The notes under the pieces: model-generated | Database searches by the model: none | Told to the model about the DNA's origin: nothing | The model's input: only the letters and a program-made list of their open reading frames with translations | Made by a program: the position numbers and the translations under genes | Assembly: GCA_029202545.1 (NCBI GenBank) | Contig: CP119311.1 | Coordinates: 496,001 to 560,000, forward strand | Source: Candidatus Pseudobacter hemicellulosilyticus | GTDB taxonomy: Bacteria > Bacteroidota > Bacteroidia > Chitinophagales > Chitinophagaceae | Length of the DNA: 64,000 bases | Reading direction: 5' to 3' | Shown: piece after piece, positions 25,726 through 34,809 of the stretch | How positions within the stretch are numbered: the first letter of the stretch is position 1 | Layout: each line of letters opens with the position of its first letter

Positions 25726-26889
25726 TTACCCTACCAGGGGATGGCCGTTAAATTCTTTGAGCGGATCAAAGAGGTATCGATAGGTGGTCAGGGTGCGGCT
25801 GTTGAGAGTTTCTCCGAAGCGGCGGGCCAGATTGATCATTTTAGGATTGAAATCTCCTATCCACTGCATTTCATACTGGGTATAAGCCAGCTGCTGCAAT
25901 ACTTTGGAAGCTTCCACAATCATATAACCGTCTACTCCTTTTCCCTGGTATTCGGGTACAATGCCAAAGACCAGCCCTACCATTTTGGTATTGGTCCTGG
26001 TCTTTTTGATGCGCATGAACCTGAGCTTATCCCAGAGGCTGAAGCGGCCATCCAGGTATTTGAACCACTGGTTCAGATCAGGGAGATTGATGAAGATGGC
26101 TACCGGATCTTTATGGTGGTAAACGAACCAGACGATCTGCTCATCCATTACCGGTTTCATTTGCCGGAACATCCGGATAGCCTGCTCCTCGGGCATTGCT
26201 TTCATCCCTTCATGGCCGGCCCAGGCCTTATTATAGACAATGGCAAAATCCCGGGCAAACTTTTCCAGCCGTCTCTTGTCGGCATGCACAAACTGAAAAG
26301 CAGGATCTGCGGCCACAGCCGCATGGCGGTTCAGTATTTTCTTGTGAAAAGGTTTATGGATCTCCAGGGAAAAGCAAAGTTGGTTATAAAAAGTGCGGAA
26401 GCCATAATCTTCAAAAAGGGCCCTGTAATAGGGTGGGTTAAAGTTCATGCAGTACAGCGGCTCTTCAAAACCATGCACCAGCAACCCCCACCAGCGATCC
26501 CGCTCTCCAAAATTGACAGGACCGTCCATAGCATGCATGCCCCGCTGCATGAGCCAGTGTTTGGACACATCAAAAAGTATATCGGCAGCACGCTGGTCGT
26601 TGATACAATCAAAAAAGCCGATGCCGCCCACAGGCATATCATCTCCTTTATTGGTATACCGGGTATTGACGAAGGCAGCTATCCGGCCTATCAGGCGCCC
26701 CTGGGCATCCTCCAGGATCCAGCGGATCACCTCACCATGAGCGAAGGTCTTGTTCCTGCAGGGATCAAAGATCTGCCGGATATCCTTGTCGAGGGGGCGG
26801 ATATAGTGAGGATCCATTTTGTTGATCTCCACGTTGGCAAGAATGAATGCTTTTGCTGTTGCTGCATCTGTAACTTCTACCAGTTGCAT
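25726..26889 (-). CDS. GNAT-fold acyltransferase-like protein, function unknown
   Basis: A 387-residue soluble protein. The C-terminal third carries LVFGIVPEYQGKGVDGYMI, which matches the acetyl-CoA pyrophosphate-binding loop (Q-x-x-G-x-G/A) of GNAT acetyltransferases. The N-terminal half (RWILEDAQGRLIGRIAAF, GGIGFFDC) looks like a second GNAT-type lobe, so a tandem GNAT fold is likely. A conserved-looking core, GPVNFGERDRWWGLLV, sits between them. I recognise it only as a hypothetical family found in Bacteroidota; the substrate is unknown. ATG 26889 is preferred to a GTG two codons upstream. It stands alone on the minus strand. Confidence 0.7.
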   Translation of the reverse strand: MQLVEVTDAATAKAFILANVEINKMDPHYIRPLDKDIRQIFDPCRNKTFAHGEVIRWILEDAQGRLIGRIAAFVNTRYTNKGDDMPVGGIGFFDCINDQRAADILFDVSKHWLMQRGMHAMDGPVNFGERDRWWGLLVHGFEEPLYCMNFNPPYYRALFEDYGFRTFYNQLCFSLEIHKPFHKKILNRHAAVAADPAFQFVHADKRRLEKFARDFAIVYNKAWAGHEGMKAMPEEQAIRMFRQMKPVMDEQIVWFVYHHKDPVAIFINLPDLNQWFKYLDGRFSLWDKLRFMRIKKTRTNTKMVGLVFGIVPEYQGKGVDGYMIVEASKVLQQLAYTQYEMQWIGDFNPKMINLARRFGETLNSRTLTTYRYLFDPLKEFNGHPLVG

Positions 26890-27188
26890 CGGCACTGTTT
26901 AGTATACAATAAGTTGCTTAAAGGGGGTCAATATACTGAGAAAAGTTGGGAGACGGGTGCAGGCGCTGAAACTTACTATGCTGCGCTTCAGCTGACAACA
27001 ACAGCTGCCATCCCCGTTGACAGGATCCTGAAAGAAAACAAAAACCTCCCTATCGGCCGAAGCCAGGTCCGGTTACCCCGGCACAATCAGGAGATGCGGA
27101 AATAGATTGGTTCGTCCCAAATTACTTTCCGGAAACAGCCACCCCATCCGGGAAATATTTTCCCGGCAGGAAGATGGGACCGCTGCCT
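26890..27188. other. ~300-bp non-coding gap
   Basis: Nothing recognisable beyond a short GGTTCGTCCC near 27109, the reverse complement of part of the repeat core at 25331-25490. It ends at the terminator at 27189. Confidence 0.4.
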
Positions 27189-27217
27189 AAAAAAGAAGGG
27201 CCCCTTTGCAGGAGCCC
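27189..27217 (-). terminator. Minus-strand intrinsic terminator
   Basis: On the minus strand GGGCTCCT pairs with AGGGGCCC (one G-T) across a 4-nt loop, followed by TTCTTTTTT. It lies 77 nt past the stop of the SnoaL-like gene. Confidence 0.7.
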
Positions 27218-27293
27218 CTCAAAAACCGGGTAAGCACTGACTACAGCAATGATATACGGAGCAAAACGCCCGGAGGTTTTCTCCTGCTTTCCT

Positions 27294-27653
27294 TTACATA
27301 AAAAATTGCTCGGATATGATCTTCCCATCTTTGACCGTATACACGCACAGCTCTTCCATATCCACCCGTCCCCTGTCTTTCATGGTCAGGTCCATGCCAT
27401 GCAGGAAGGCGAAGGAGGACTCTGCCAGGAGGGGTTCAGAGACCCGGAAGGAATGTTTTTCCACTATCATGTCCTCAAAAACCCGCCCTTTTTCCATAAT
27501 TGCCTGAAGGCCATGGGTTTCCTTATCAAAAGGAGGGTGCGCCACCGGTTCTATACTGACGGCGTTATCAGCAAAAAGCTCCTTTTGGGCGGTTTCATAA
27601 TCACCCTGCCGGCAGTACGCTGCCAGGCGGGAGGCAATGTCATGGATCGTCAT
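27294..27653 (-). CDS. SnoaL-like / NTF2-fold protein
   Basis: A 119-residue small alpha+beta protein. The N-terminal helices (IASRLAAYCRQGDYETAQKE), the LFADNAVSIEP strand, a long central sheet and the closing VYTVKDGKIISEQFF are the usual order of the SnoaL-like NTF2 family. Members may be enzymes or ligand-binding proteins, and no catalytic pattern singles one out here. ATG 27653 gives the normal family length; an upstream frame extension is Gly/Pro/Arg-rich and unlikely to be translated. It is a single gene, with a terminator downstream. Confidence 0.72.
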   Translation of the reverse strand: MTIHDIASRLAAYCRQGDYETAQKELFADNAVSIEPVAHPPFDKETHGLQAIMEKGRVFEDMIVEKHSFRVSEPLLAESSFAFLHGMDLTMKDRGRVDMEELCVYTVKDGKIISEQFFM

Positions 27654-27692
27654 TATTGTGTAGATTTTATACCTGGCCTGCTGCAATTTTAT

Positions 27693-27706
27693 TGCCCGGC
27701 CGGGCA
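27693..27706. repeat. 14-bp GC palindrome upstream of atpD
   Basis: TGCCCGGCCGGGCA is self-complementary. CCGGGCAGGAG recurs about 60 bp further on, near 27757. Both lie in the gap before atpD. The role is unknown. Confidence 0.4.
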
Positions 27707-27851
27707 GGAGGGGTAAGCGGCCCCTGGCCGGACAGCCGCCGCCCCGCCTTGGTTTCACCTGTCCGGGCAGGAGCGGAAAGGGCTGAAAAAGGGGTCAAAA
27801 AGGCCGAAACATATTTATGGCCCCGGGTTTCGTAAATTTCATTTCGTCCCT

Positions 27852-27859
27852 TACCTTTG
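27852..27859 (+). promoter_or_regulatory. -7 element TACCTTTG of the atpDC promoter
   Basis: Perfect match to TAnnTTTG, 33 nt before the atpD start, leaving a short leader. The -33 TTG is not evident. Confidence 0.6.
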
Positions 27860-27892
27860 CGGCCAAATTAAAAGCTCTCATAAACATAAATT

Positions 27893-29392
27893 ATGGCAAA
27901 CGTTGGTAAGATCAAACAGATCATCGGTGCGGTTGTAGACGTGCAGTTCGACGGCAAGCTCCCCGAAATCTATAACGCATTGGAACTGAAAAGACAGAAC
28001 GGCGAATTGCTGATCCTGGAAGCCCAGCAGCACCTTGGCGAGGACAGCGTACGCTGTATTGCCATGGACGGTACTGAAGGCCTCGTAAGGGGTATGGAAG
28101 TAACGGATACTGGCGCCGCTATCGCTATGCCTACCGGTGAAGCGATCAAAGGCCGTCTTTTCAATGTTACCGGCGACCCTATCGACGGATTGCCTGCGGT
28201 TCCCAAACAAGGTGGCCGCCCCATCCACGCCAAACCCCCGGCATTCGAAAACCTCTCAACTGCTACAGAGGTGCTGTTTACCGGTATTAAAGTAATTGAC
28301 CTGATTGAGCCCTACGCAAAAGGTGGTAAGATCGGTCTGTTCGGTGGCGCTGGTGTGGGTAAAACCGTGTTGATCCAGGAGCTGATCAACAACATCGCCA
28401 AAGCTTATTCCGGTCTGTCCGTATTTGCCGGTGTAGGTGAGCGCACCCGTGAAGGAAATGACCTGATGCGTGAAATGATCGAAGCAGGTATCATGAAATA
28501 TGGTGAAGAATTCAAGCACAGCATGGAAGAAGGCGGCTGGGACCTGAGCAAAGTGAACATGAAAGACCTGGCTGATTCCAAAGCCACCTTCGTGTTCGGC
28601 CAGATGAACGAGCCCCCCGGCGCCCGTGCCCGTGTGGCCCTCTCCGGTCTGACCATCGCCGAATACTATCGTGATGGCGACGGCCAGGGTAAAGGACGTG
28701 ATATCCTGTTCTTCGTTGACAATATCTTCCGTTTCACACAAGCCGGTTCCGAAGTATCCGCCCTGCTGGGTCGTATGCCTTCTGCCGTAGGTTACCAGCC
28801 TACCCTGGCCACTGAAATGGGACTGATGCAGGAAAGGATCACTTCTACCAAAAACGGTTCTATTACCTCCGTACAGGCGGTATACGTACCTGCGGATGAC
28901 CTTACCGACCCCGCTCCTGCCACCACCTTCGCTCACCTGGACGCCACTACCGTATTGAGCCGGAAGATTGCCGACTTAGGTATCTACCCTGCGGTTGACC
29001 CGCTGGATTCTACCAGCCGGATCCTGACCCCGCTGATTGTAGGTGAGGCTCACTATAAAACTGCCGACCGCGTTAAGCTGATCCTCCAGCGCTATAAAGA
29101 GCTGCAGGATATCATCGCCATCCTCGGTCTGGATGAACTGAGCGACGAAGACAAACAAACCGTATCCCGTGCCCGTAAGGTACAGCGTTTCCTGTCTCAG
29201 CCCTTCCACGTGGCCGAGCAGTTCACTGGTCTGAAAGGTGTACTGGTACCCATCGAAGAAACCATCCGCGGTTTCAATATGATCATGGACGGTGAAGTGG
29301 ACGAGTACCCTGAAGCTGCTTTCAACCTGGTAGGTACTATCGACGACGCTATTGAAAAAGGTAAGAAGCTGCTGGCTCAGGCCCAGGGATAA
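27893..29392 (+). CDS. atpD: F-type ATP synthase beta subunit
   Basis: A 499-residue catalytic subunit of F1. Clear marks are the N-terminal beta barrel (GKIKQIIGAVVDVQFDG), P-loop GLFGGAGVGKTVL, GERTREGNDL, Walker B ILFFVDNIFRFT, and the signature PAVDPLDSTSR. Length is slightly above the common 460-480 because of loops (MEEGGWDLSKVNMKD) seen in Bacteroidota. It catalyses ATP synthesis or hydrolysis at the inner membrane with the rest of F1Fo. Only atpC follows; alpha, gamma, delta and Fo genes are absent here, an arrangement known in this phylum. Confidence 0.98.
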   Translation: MANVGKIKQIIGAVVDVQFDGKLPEIYNALELKRQNGELLILEAQQHLGEDSVRCIAMDGTEGLVRGMEVTDTGAAIAMPTGEAIKGRLFNVTGDPIDGLPAVPKQGGRPIHAKPPAFENLSTATEVLFTGIKVIDLIEPYAKGGKIGLFGGAGVGKTVLIQELINNIAKAYSGLSVFAGVGERTREGNDLMREMIEAGIMKYGEEFKHSMEEGGWDLSKVNMKDLADSKATFVFGQMNEPPGARARVALSGLTIAEYYRDGDGQGKGRDILFFVDNIFRFTQAGSEVSALLGRMPSAVGYQPTLATEMGLMQERITSTKNGSITSVQAVYVPADDLTDPAPATTFAHLDATTVLSRKIADLGIYPAVDPLDSTSRILTPLIVGEAHYKTADRVKLILQRYKELQDIIAILGLDELSDEDKQTVSRARKVQRFLSQPFHVAEQFTGLKGVLVPIEETIRGFNMIMDGEVDEYPEAAFNLVGTIDDAIEKGKKLLAQAQG

Positions 29393-29416
29393 TCATCCAC
29401 AAACTCAACTACTCGT

Positions 29417-29674
29417 ATGAATCTTGAAATATTAACACCGGAGCGCAAACTTTTCAGCGGCGATGTATACGGCGTTCAACTGCCGGGCATCTCCGGCCTG
29501 TTTGAAGTGCTGGACAGGCACGCGCCCCTGGTGAGTGCGCTGAAAGCCGGTCGCCTCAAAGTGATCAAGGACAAAAGCAACCACACTGCTTTCTATGATA
29601 TCCAGGGTGGTTTTGTGGAAGTCCTGAACAATAAGGTGACCGTACTGGTAGAAGGCGCCACCGCGGTGGAATAA
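29417..29674 (+). CDS. atpC: F-type ATP synthase epsilon subunit, short form
   Basis: An 85-residue protein equal to the N-terminal beta-sandwich of epsilon (MNLEILTPERKLFSGDV, LPGISGLFEVLDRHAPLVSAL, GGFVEVLNNKVTVLVE). Canonical epsilon is about 130-140 residues. The C-terminal helical hairpin, which inhibits ATP hydrolysis in many bacteria, is missing here. The stop is clean and followed by a terminator, so this looks like the natural length and not a frameshift. It lies 24 nt after atpD. Confidence 0.95.
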   Translation: MNLEILTPERKLFSGDVYGVQLPGISGLFEVLDRHAPLVSALKAGRLKVIKDKSNHTAFYDIQGGFVEVLNNKVTVLVEGATAVE

Positions 29675-29710
29675 CCCAATCGCTTTTACAAACTCAGTTA
29701 TAGTTATAGC

Positions 29711-29745
29711 AAAACCCGCCGTATGGCGGGTTTTGTGTTTTCTGT
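29711..29745. terminator. Intrinsic terminator after atpC, probably bidirectional
   Basis: Perfect 10-bp stem AAAACCCGCC / GGCGGGTTTT with a GTAT loop (29711-29734), then a T-rich stretch. The symmetric A/T ends can also serve the convergent phospholipase gene. Confidence 0.93.
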
Positions 29746-29822
29746 ATAGAGTTCTAAATAGCTATGGCGTAGCTGGATGCCTTCAGGAACAGCAAAACCG
29801 CAGGGCGAATCAACCTATATCA

Positions 29823-32360
29823 TTATACCTTCCCACCCATAAAAGGATCCGTTTCACTCTCCTTCCCCGTTTCCACATGACCCGCATACCGGTACAGCCA
29901 GCCGGAAACATGCAGCAGGCTGAGATCATACCAGTGACTGCTTTCGCTCAGATCAACGCTTAAGCTGGCTGTGGCCTGCGGCGTTCCCTTCTTCCCCAGC
30001 TTAATGGTGCGCGGCGCCTTTTTGTAGGCGTTGTCCTTTAAGAACAGCTGCGTAGCTGCAGCGCTATGGTTAGTGATGGTCAGTTCCAGCTTACCTGTGC
30101 TCCTGGTTCCCTTCTCCAGCCCGTAGCTGCAGCTTACCTGCAATGCAGGCTTTCCCGCATCACCTTTGAACTCCCTGAAGAAACCGTTGGGACCATGCAC
30201 ATGAATATGATACTGCCCTTCGCTGAACCCGGCCAAAGACCAGGTATCTCTCAGCGTATCGCCAGCCGCCACTGCATAGTTGCGGATGCTGAACGCCTTG
30301 CCTTTGTAAGCCGATAGCATATATACCGTGAAAGGAGCGCCTGCCGCGTTCTTTCCAAACAAGACATTGCCCGCCTTCAGCGTAAGGACCAGTTCCTGTC
30401 CTTCCGGCAATAGCTGCATATCTGCATACAACTCGTAAGGGATGGGCCTTGCAGGCCTGGTCCCTCTTTCCTGCGCCGGCATCAGGGGCGAGAAAGCAGC
30501 ACCCTGCTTCAGGCTGCTGATCTCCGTTTCACTGAGCGCCCGGAAGCCTGCCGGCAGCATTTTATTCTTTGCATCGTAAATGGTTTTGATCAGCTCATTC
30601 CTTTCTACCACCTGCGGCAACGGGACAGGTTCTCCATTAAAGGGTTTGAACACCGCGGTCAGGTCGCCACAGATGGTCCTGCGCCAGGCGCTGATATTGG
30701 TTTCCCGGATCTCCTTACCCGTTTTGGCGGTTAGGAACTTTTCCAGGAACATCAGGATAGAGGTCAGGTCGCATACCTGCGAACAAACGGCCCCACCCCT
30801 GCTCCAGGGAGATGCTACGACCAGGGGCACCCTGTATCCCAGCCCGATAGGACTATCCTTAAACGCCCGATCGCCTCCTTCCCTGGCATCCTGCTCCCTG
30901 GTAACATATTCCACTGCCGTATCAATGCCTTTTGACACCAGCCCTGCTTCCGCTTCACCAGGCGTTGGCACTACAAAGGGCGGCACATGGTCAAAATAGC
31001 CATCGTTCTCATCATAGCAGAGAATGAAGATCGTTTTCTTCCACACCTCAGGATGATGGGTCAGGATATCCAGCGCCTGTGATACATACCAGGCGCCATA
31101 CCAGGGCGCACTGGGATGATCCGAGAATTTCTCCGGCGCCACCAGCCAGGATACAGTGGGCAATCTGCCTTCGTTCACATCGGAACGGAACTGGTGAAAA
31201 ATATCGCCCTTGGGCACATGGATGTTCTTTTCCTGTCCATCAACTGTATGCGGAATGCTGTCCAGGTTATGATAGTCGGGATCGCTGGTATTGGTAGTAA
31301 AGGCTTTGCTGTGCAGGTTCTTTTCCCTTTCCGGCAGCTTATCAAAGTTTTCCCTGCTATATAAGTCTATATGCTTCCTGGCAGTTTCCAGCGCCTGGCG
31401 TTTTTCCCGGAGCTGTTCAGCGGCTTTGGTATATTCAGGGCTGCCGCTGGTCAGGGACTGCATCGCTTTTTCAAGAGCGGCGATCTCCGCTGGTAATACG
31501 GCTATCTGCTGTTGCAGGTATTGCTGGTGCGCCGGGGAAAAACGGACCTTGTACTGCTTCATCCACTCCAGCGGATTGTCTGTAAAGTTAGCCAGCCAGG
31601 ATTCCGCTTCGCCCGGAAGGCCTACGGGCAGACTGATCTCGTTCTGGTAGATCTTCCAGGAGATGCCATTGTCCTCCAGCCGTTCCGGGAAAGTGGGCCA
31701 GGAGGCTTCCCGCCCATAGTCCACATGATGGTTCAAGACGTTGGCATAGGAATCCGGTTCCTGTTTTTCCCGGATAGTGCCCGACCAGAGGTATAACCTG
31801 TTGGGCGTGGTACCGGTCAGGGAGGAACAGAAGCTCTGGTCGCACACGGTAAAGGCATCGGCAAAAGCGTAATAAAAAGGAATATCGTCCCGGTTATAAA
31901 AGCCCAGGGTGAGCGGCAGCTGCGCATAATCCGGGTTGCCCGATCTTTTAGCTGTCAGCCACTGATCATAACGACCCTGGTTACGCGCCTCTACCTGGTC
32001 CGGCCAGGAATGCGGCAGGGAACTCATCCAGGTAGCCTTTGTATCCCTCATGTTTAACCGGAAAGGCAGGTAGGCTGCGCCCTTCTCATCCTGCTGCGCC
32101 CATACCGGATTACCGTTGGGCAACCGGATAGCCCTTGGATCATTGAAGCCACGCACGCCTTTGAGGCTGCCGTAGCTATGGTCAAAGGACCTGTTCTCCT
32201 GCATCAGGATCACAATATGTTCTGCATCCAGGTAAGTAGAGCCTTTCTCCGGATCAATAGCCATAGCACGGGCAATGGAAGGGGGTAGTACATTGCCCAG
32301 CAGGCCGCTGCCGGAAAGCAGGGCGGCCTTCTTCAAAAAATCTCTTCTTGAATCTGTCAT
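29823..32360 (-). CDS. Phosphocholine-type phospholipase C, Tat-exported
   Basis: An 845-residue secreted phosphoesterase. The N-terminus SRRDFLKKAALLSGSGLL is a twin-arginine signal. The catalytic domain begins HIVILMQENRSFDHSYGSLK, with the acidic and His residues of the phosphoesterase/non-hemolytic PLC family, followed by CYDENDGYFDHVPPF and SPWSRGG. The last ~200 residues (GNVLFGKNAAGAPFTVYML, then the repeat near LELTITNHSAAATQLFL) match the paired C-terminal beta domains of this family. It should hydrolyse phosphatidylcholine-like lipids in the periplasm or outside, releasing diacylglycerol and a phosphorylated head group. It sits downstream of SusC/SusD on the same strand, but a terminator and a candidate promoter separate them. 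Confidence 0.93.
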   Translation of the reverse strand: MTDSRRDFLKKAALLSGSGLLGNVLPPSIARAMAIDPEKGSTYLDAEHIVILMQENRSFDHSYGSLKGVRGFNDPRAIRLPNGNPVWAQQDEKGAAYLPFRLNMRDTKATWMSSLPHSWPDQVEARNQGRYDQWLTAKRSGNPDYAQLPLTLGFYNRDDIPFYYAFADAFTVCDQSFCSSLTGTTPNRLYLWSGTIREKQEPDSYANVLNHHVDYGREASWPTFPERLEDNGISWKIYQNEISLPVGLPGEAESWLANFTDNPLEWMKQYKVRFSPAHQQYLQQQIAVLPAEIAALEKAMQSLTSGSPEYTKAAEQLREKRQALETARKHIDLYSRENFDKLPEREKNLHSKAFTTNTSDPDYHNLDSIPHTVDGQEKNIHVPKGDIFHQFRSDVNEGRLPTVSWLVAPEKFSDHPSAPWYGAWYVSQALDILTHHPEVWKKTIFILCYDENDGYFDHVPPFVVPTPGEAEAGLVSKGIDTAVEYVTREQDAREGGDRAFKDSPIGLGYRVPLVVASPWSRGGAVCSQVCDLTSILMFLEKFLTAKTGKEIRETNISAWRRTICGDLTAVFKPFNGEPVPLPQVVERNELIKTIYDAKNKMLPAGFRALSETEISSLKQGAAFSPLMPAQERGTRPARPIPYELYADMQLLPEGQELVLTLKAGNVLFGKNAAGAPFTVYMLSAYKGKAFSIRNYAVAAGDTLRDTWSLAGFSEGQYHIHVHGPNGFFREFKGDAGKPALQVSCSYGLEKGTRSTGKLELTITNHSAAATQLFLKDNAYKKAPRTIKLGKKGTPQATASLSVDLSESSHWYDLSLLHVSGWLYRYAGHVETGKESETDPFMGGKV

Positions 32361-32402
32361 AGTAGTGGTTAATATCGGTCACCAATGGATAGGCGGTTCT
32401 TC

Positions 32403-32410
32403 CAAACTTA
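32403..32410 (-). promoter_or_regulatory. -7 element TAAGTTTG for the phospholipase gene
   Basis: Perfect TAnnTTTG match on the minus strand, 42 nt before the ATG at 32360. No TTG was found at -33. Confidence 0.45.
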
Positions 32411-32517
32411 CAACCTTTGCTAATTGGCAGGCGCTGAAGAGAGGATTTTTTCAGTTATTTTTTTATTAAGGTACAGGCCTGGAGATGGTTATTTCAGGGG
32501 TTTGCATCAATCGAATA

Positions 32518-32548
32518 TTGGCAATATGCAAATAAAAATCTATATTTA
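32518..32548 (+). promoter_or_regulatory. Candidate promoter TTG-N20-TATATTTA before a small ORF
   Basis: TTG at 32518 and TATATTTA at 32541 have the normal 20-nt spacing, with one -7 mismatch. A 7-bp inverted repeat TTTGCAT / ATGCAAA brackets the TTG (about 32501 to 32532). The ATG follows 8 nt after the box, so any leader would be almost absent. Confidence 0.4.
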
Positions 32549-32555
32549 TTGAAGC

Positions 32556-32696
32556 ATGAAATCAAAAATCGTCATATCCCCTTCAAATAAAAAGGCTATT
32601 GACGCCCTCATAAAGCTGCAGGAACAAAAGCGAAAACTGCAGAAAATAATGGCTCAGGACCAGCCTCTCAAAACGCTTCTCTCACGTTCCAGATAA
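32556..32696 (+). CDS. Possible small basic protein, 46 residues, unknown
   Basis: ATG to TAA, 46 codons. The peptide starts MKSKIVISPSNKKAIDALIK and continues as a charged amphipathic helix (LQEQKRKLQKIMAQDQ) with a Ser/Arg-rich end. A short beta strand followed by helices is common in small antitoxins of this phylum, but I can name no family and no toxin gene is adjacent. Support is the tidy composition and a promoter-like element just upstream. It could be an orphan antitoxin remnant or chance. It lies between the phospholipase and SusD genes, which are both on the other strand. Confidence 0.42.
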   Translation: MKSKIVISPSNKKAIDALIKLQEQKRKLQKIMAQDQPLKTLLSRSR

Positions 32697-32832
32697 ATCT
32701 CTTGATATTTATTTCAAATACATATCCACGTTATATATGGAAGTAAGTGCATACAGATATTTGTGCACTAAATAATAGCATGACATTCGTAAAAGCTTCC
32801 ACTTTTCATAGTCAAGCTCAAGGTCTATCCCT

Positions 32833-32861
32833 AAAAAAAGGAAGCGGGTAAACCCGCTTCC
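32833..32861 (-). terminator. Intrinsic terminator of the SusC/SusD unit
   Basis: On the minus strand a perfect 10-bp stem GGAAGCGGGT / ACCCGCTTCC with a 2-nt spacer is followed by seven T. It lies 27 nt past the SusD stop. Confidence 0.93.
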
Positions 32862-32887
32862 CGAATGAATAACATGTGTTCCTCCCG

Positions 32888-34792
32888 TCAATACTGCGGA
32901 TTCTGTATCAGCACTTTATTGCTGAGGTCTATCTGCGACTGCGGAATAGGGAATACTTCACTTTTGCCGGCTGTAAAACTGGCATTGGCGAAATAAGGGA
33001 TCCATTTCTTTTCATAGGCAATGTATTTGTTGAGCGTGGCGGCGGCTTCACCCCAGCGTACCAGGTCAAAGAAGCGATGGCCTTCCATAGCCAGCTCCAG
33101 CTTTCTTTCAAAATGCACCAGCTTACGGGCCGTTGCCTGATCAGCCCAGACTGTTTTGTATTCATCAATAAAATAGTTAGGCACTTCATACCTGTTCCAG
33201 TTACTGAGGGTACCCGGCACGCCTTTGAGCAGCACATAGGTAGCATTTTCATCAGAGCGGAGCACCCATTCGCCGGGTTTTACTGCATCCGCAGACAGGG
33301 CCAGCATAGCTGCCTGGCTGCTGACAGTACCCCTGGAATAAGCTGCATTGAGGCTATTGCTGACCCAGGACTGGGGATTTTTGATCCTGTTGCGCACCCG
33401 GTTCACCAGGCCTCTTGCGTTTTCCAGGGAGCCGGCCTCTACTTCAGCTTCTGCCAGCATCAGCAATACATCCGAAAAGCGCATGAGGGTATAGTTATTG
33501 GCGGATACCAGCGGCCCCCAGAAGGCTTTATCTACCAGGGTAGCCTGCTGGCGCTGGTAGTATACACTTTTCTTGGGCGCATAGGGGCCGCCTTCTTTAT
33601 TACGGACCCAGCTCTGGCCGGGATGCGGTCCCCAGTCCAGGTAGGCAACACCCCTGCGACCAACGGTCCAGTCGAGCCGCGGATCCAGTGTACCCCCATA
33701 CAGGGTGAAGGCATCACTGGAGGTGAGCGCCAGGTCGTTGGACACTTCCGTATTGTTGTAATTATCGGGGTCCGGCAGACCGGTAGTAGCATTGGTGGTA
33801 AAAGAGTTCACCAGGTCCTGCGAAGGCTGGAAAAAACCACAGCAGCCGGAGACACCGCCATTGGGATAATTGAGGGCTTCCCCTACACTGCCATTATTGG
33901 CGCTTGATCCGTCGTTCACGGAAAACTGTACAGCAAAAACAGACTCCTGGCTGTTCTTGAAATCTGCATTGAAATTATCCTGGAAACGTGGCAGCAGATC
34001 ATAACGCGTGCCATGAGGGGTTGTTCCCTGGTTAACCACTTCATTGAGTACCGTGAGCGCTTCGGGGAACTTATGTTCAAAAAGCAGGGTCTTGCCCAGC
34101 ATAGCGCCGGCGGCCCATTTGTTGGCACGCCCGATCTCCGTCTGCAAGGCAGGCAGGTTTTCATAAGCGTAGCGGAAATCTGCTTCAATATCCGGCAGGA
34201 TATCCTTGTCATTAGGAATATTCACTTTGGGATTGGGCAGCACAAAATCAGTCATCTCCTCATTCAGGTAGGGCACATTGCCCCAGAGCTTACGGGCTTC
34301 CAGGTGGTAGTGACCGCGCAGGAACCGGGCTTCTCCCGATATGCGTTTTATATCAGCATCGGTGACATCTTCTGCCTCCTGAAGCAGTTTGAGCACAATA
34401 TTGGAGCGGGTAACCCCTTCATACACCACTTTCCACTTCACATTGAAATAGTCATTGGTGGGAATGGCATTGTACAGTTCAATAGGGGTGATAGAGGGCT
34501 GATCGGTAGGGTCGCTACCCTTGTGTGCATCACCGCCGGTAATACTGCCGTATACCCAGTTAGAGGCGGCCGTTTTATAGGCATCGCCAATAAAAGGAAC
34601 GTTCTGAAAGCCATCCAGCAGGGAGTAGGCGCCTACCAGCAGGGCTTCGATCCCTTTTTTAGTAGCCAGGATCTCCTGGTTCAGAGAGCCGGGCGCACTC
34701 CTGTCCAGGAAGGATTTGCTGCAGGAATGCCCTATCAGGAGGGTTACCAGTAACAGTAAGCCGCCTTTTATAATTGGTTTATGTGGTTGCAT
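32888..34792 (-). CDS. SusD/RagB-family outer-membrane nutrient-binding lipoprotein
   Basis: A 634-residue lipoprotein. The signal peptide ends in a lipobox-like LLIGHSC with Cys24, then SKSFLDRSAPGSLNQEI, the usual SusD opening. Helical repeat-rich SusD-like N-terminal half, with RFLRGHYHLEARKLWGNVPY, and the RagB/SusD C-terminal half, ending VFPIPQSQIDLSNKVLIQNP, are both clear. It caps the SusC pore and helps capture glycans or other ligands. It lies 17 nt downstream of SusC. No glycoside hydrolase or sensor gene is adjacent, so the substrate cannot be inferred. Confidence 0.95.
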   Translation of the reverse strand: MQPHKPIIKGGLLLLVTLLIGHSCSKSFLDRSAPGSLNQEILATKKGIEALLVGAYSLLDGFQNVPFIGDAYKTAASNWVYGSITGGDAHKGSDPTDQPSITPIELYNAIPTNDYFNVKWKVVYEGVTRSNIVLKLLQEAEDVTDADIKRISGEARFLRGHYHLEARKLWGNVPYLNEEMTDFVLPNPKVNIPNDKDILPDIEADFRYAYENLPALQTEIGRANKWAAGAMLGKTLLFEHKFPEALTVLNEVVNQGTTPHGTRYDLLPRFQDNFNADFKNSQESVFAVQFSVNDGSSANNGSVGEALNYPNGGVSGCCGFFQPSQDLVNSFTTNATTGLPDPDNYNNTEVSNDLALTSSDAFTLYGGTLDPRLDWTVGRRGVAYLDWGPHPGQSWVRNKEGGPYAPKKSVYYQRQQATLVDKAFWGPLVSANNYTLMRFSDVLLMLAEAEVEAGSLENARGLVNRVRNRIKNPQSWVSNSLNAAYSRGTVSSQAAMLALSADAVKPGEWVLRSDENATYVLLKGVPGTLSNWNRYEVPNYFIDEYKTVWADQATARKLVHFERKLELAMEGHRFFDLVRWGEAAATLNKYIAYEKKWIPYFANASFTAGKSEVFPIPQSQIDLSNKVLIQNPQY

Positions 34793-34809
34793 AATGCTGC
34801 ATTTGTACG

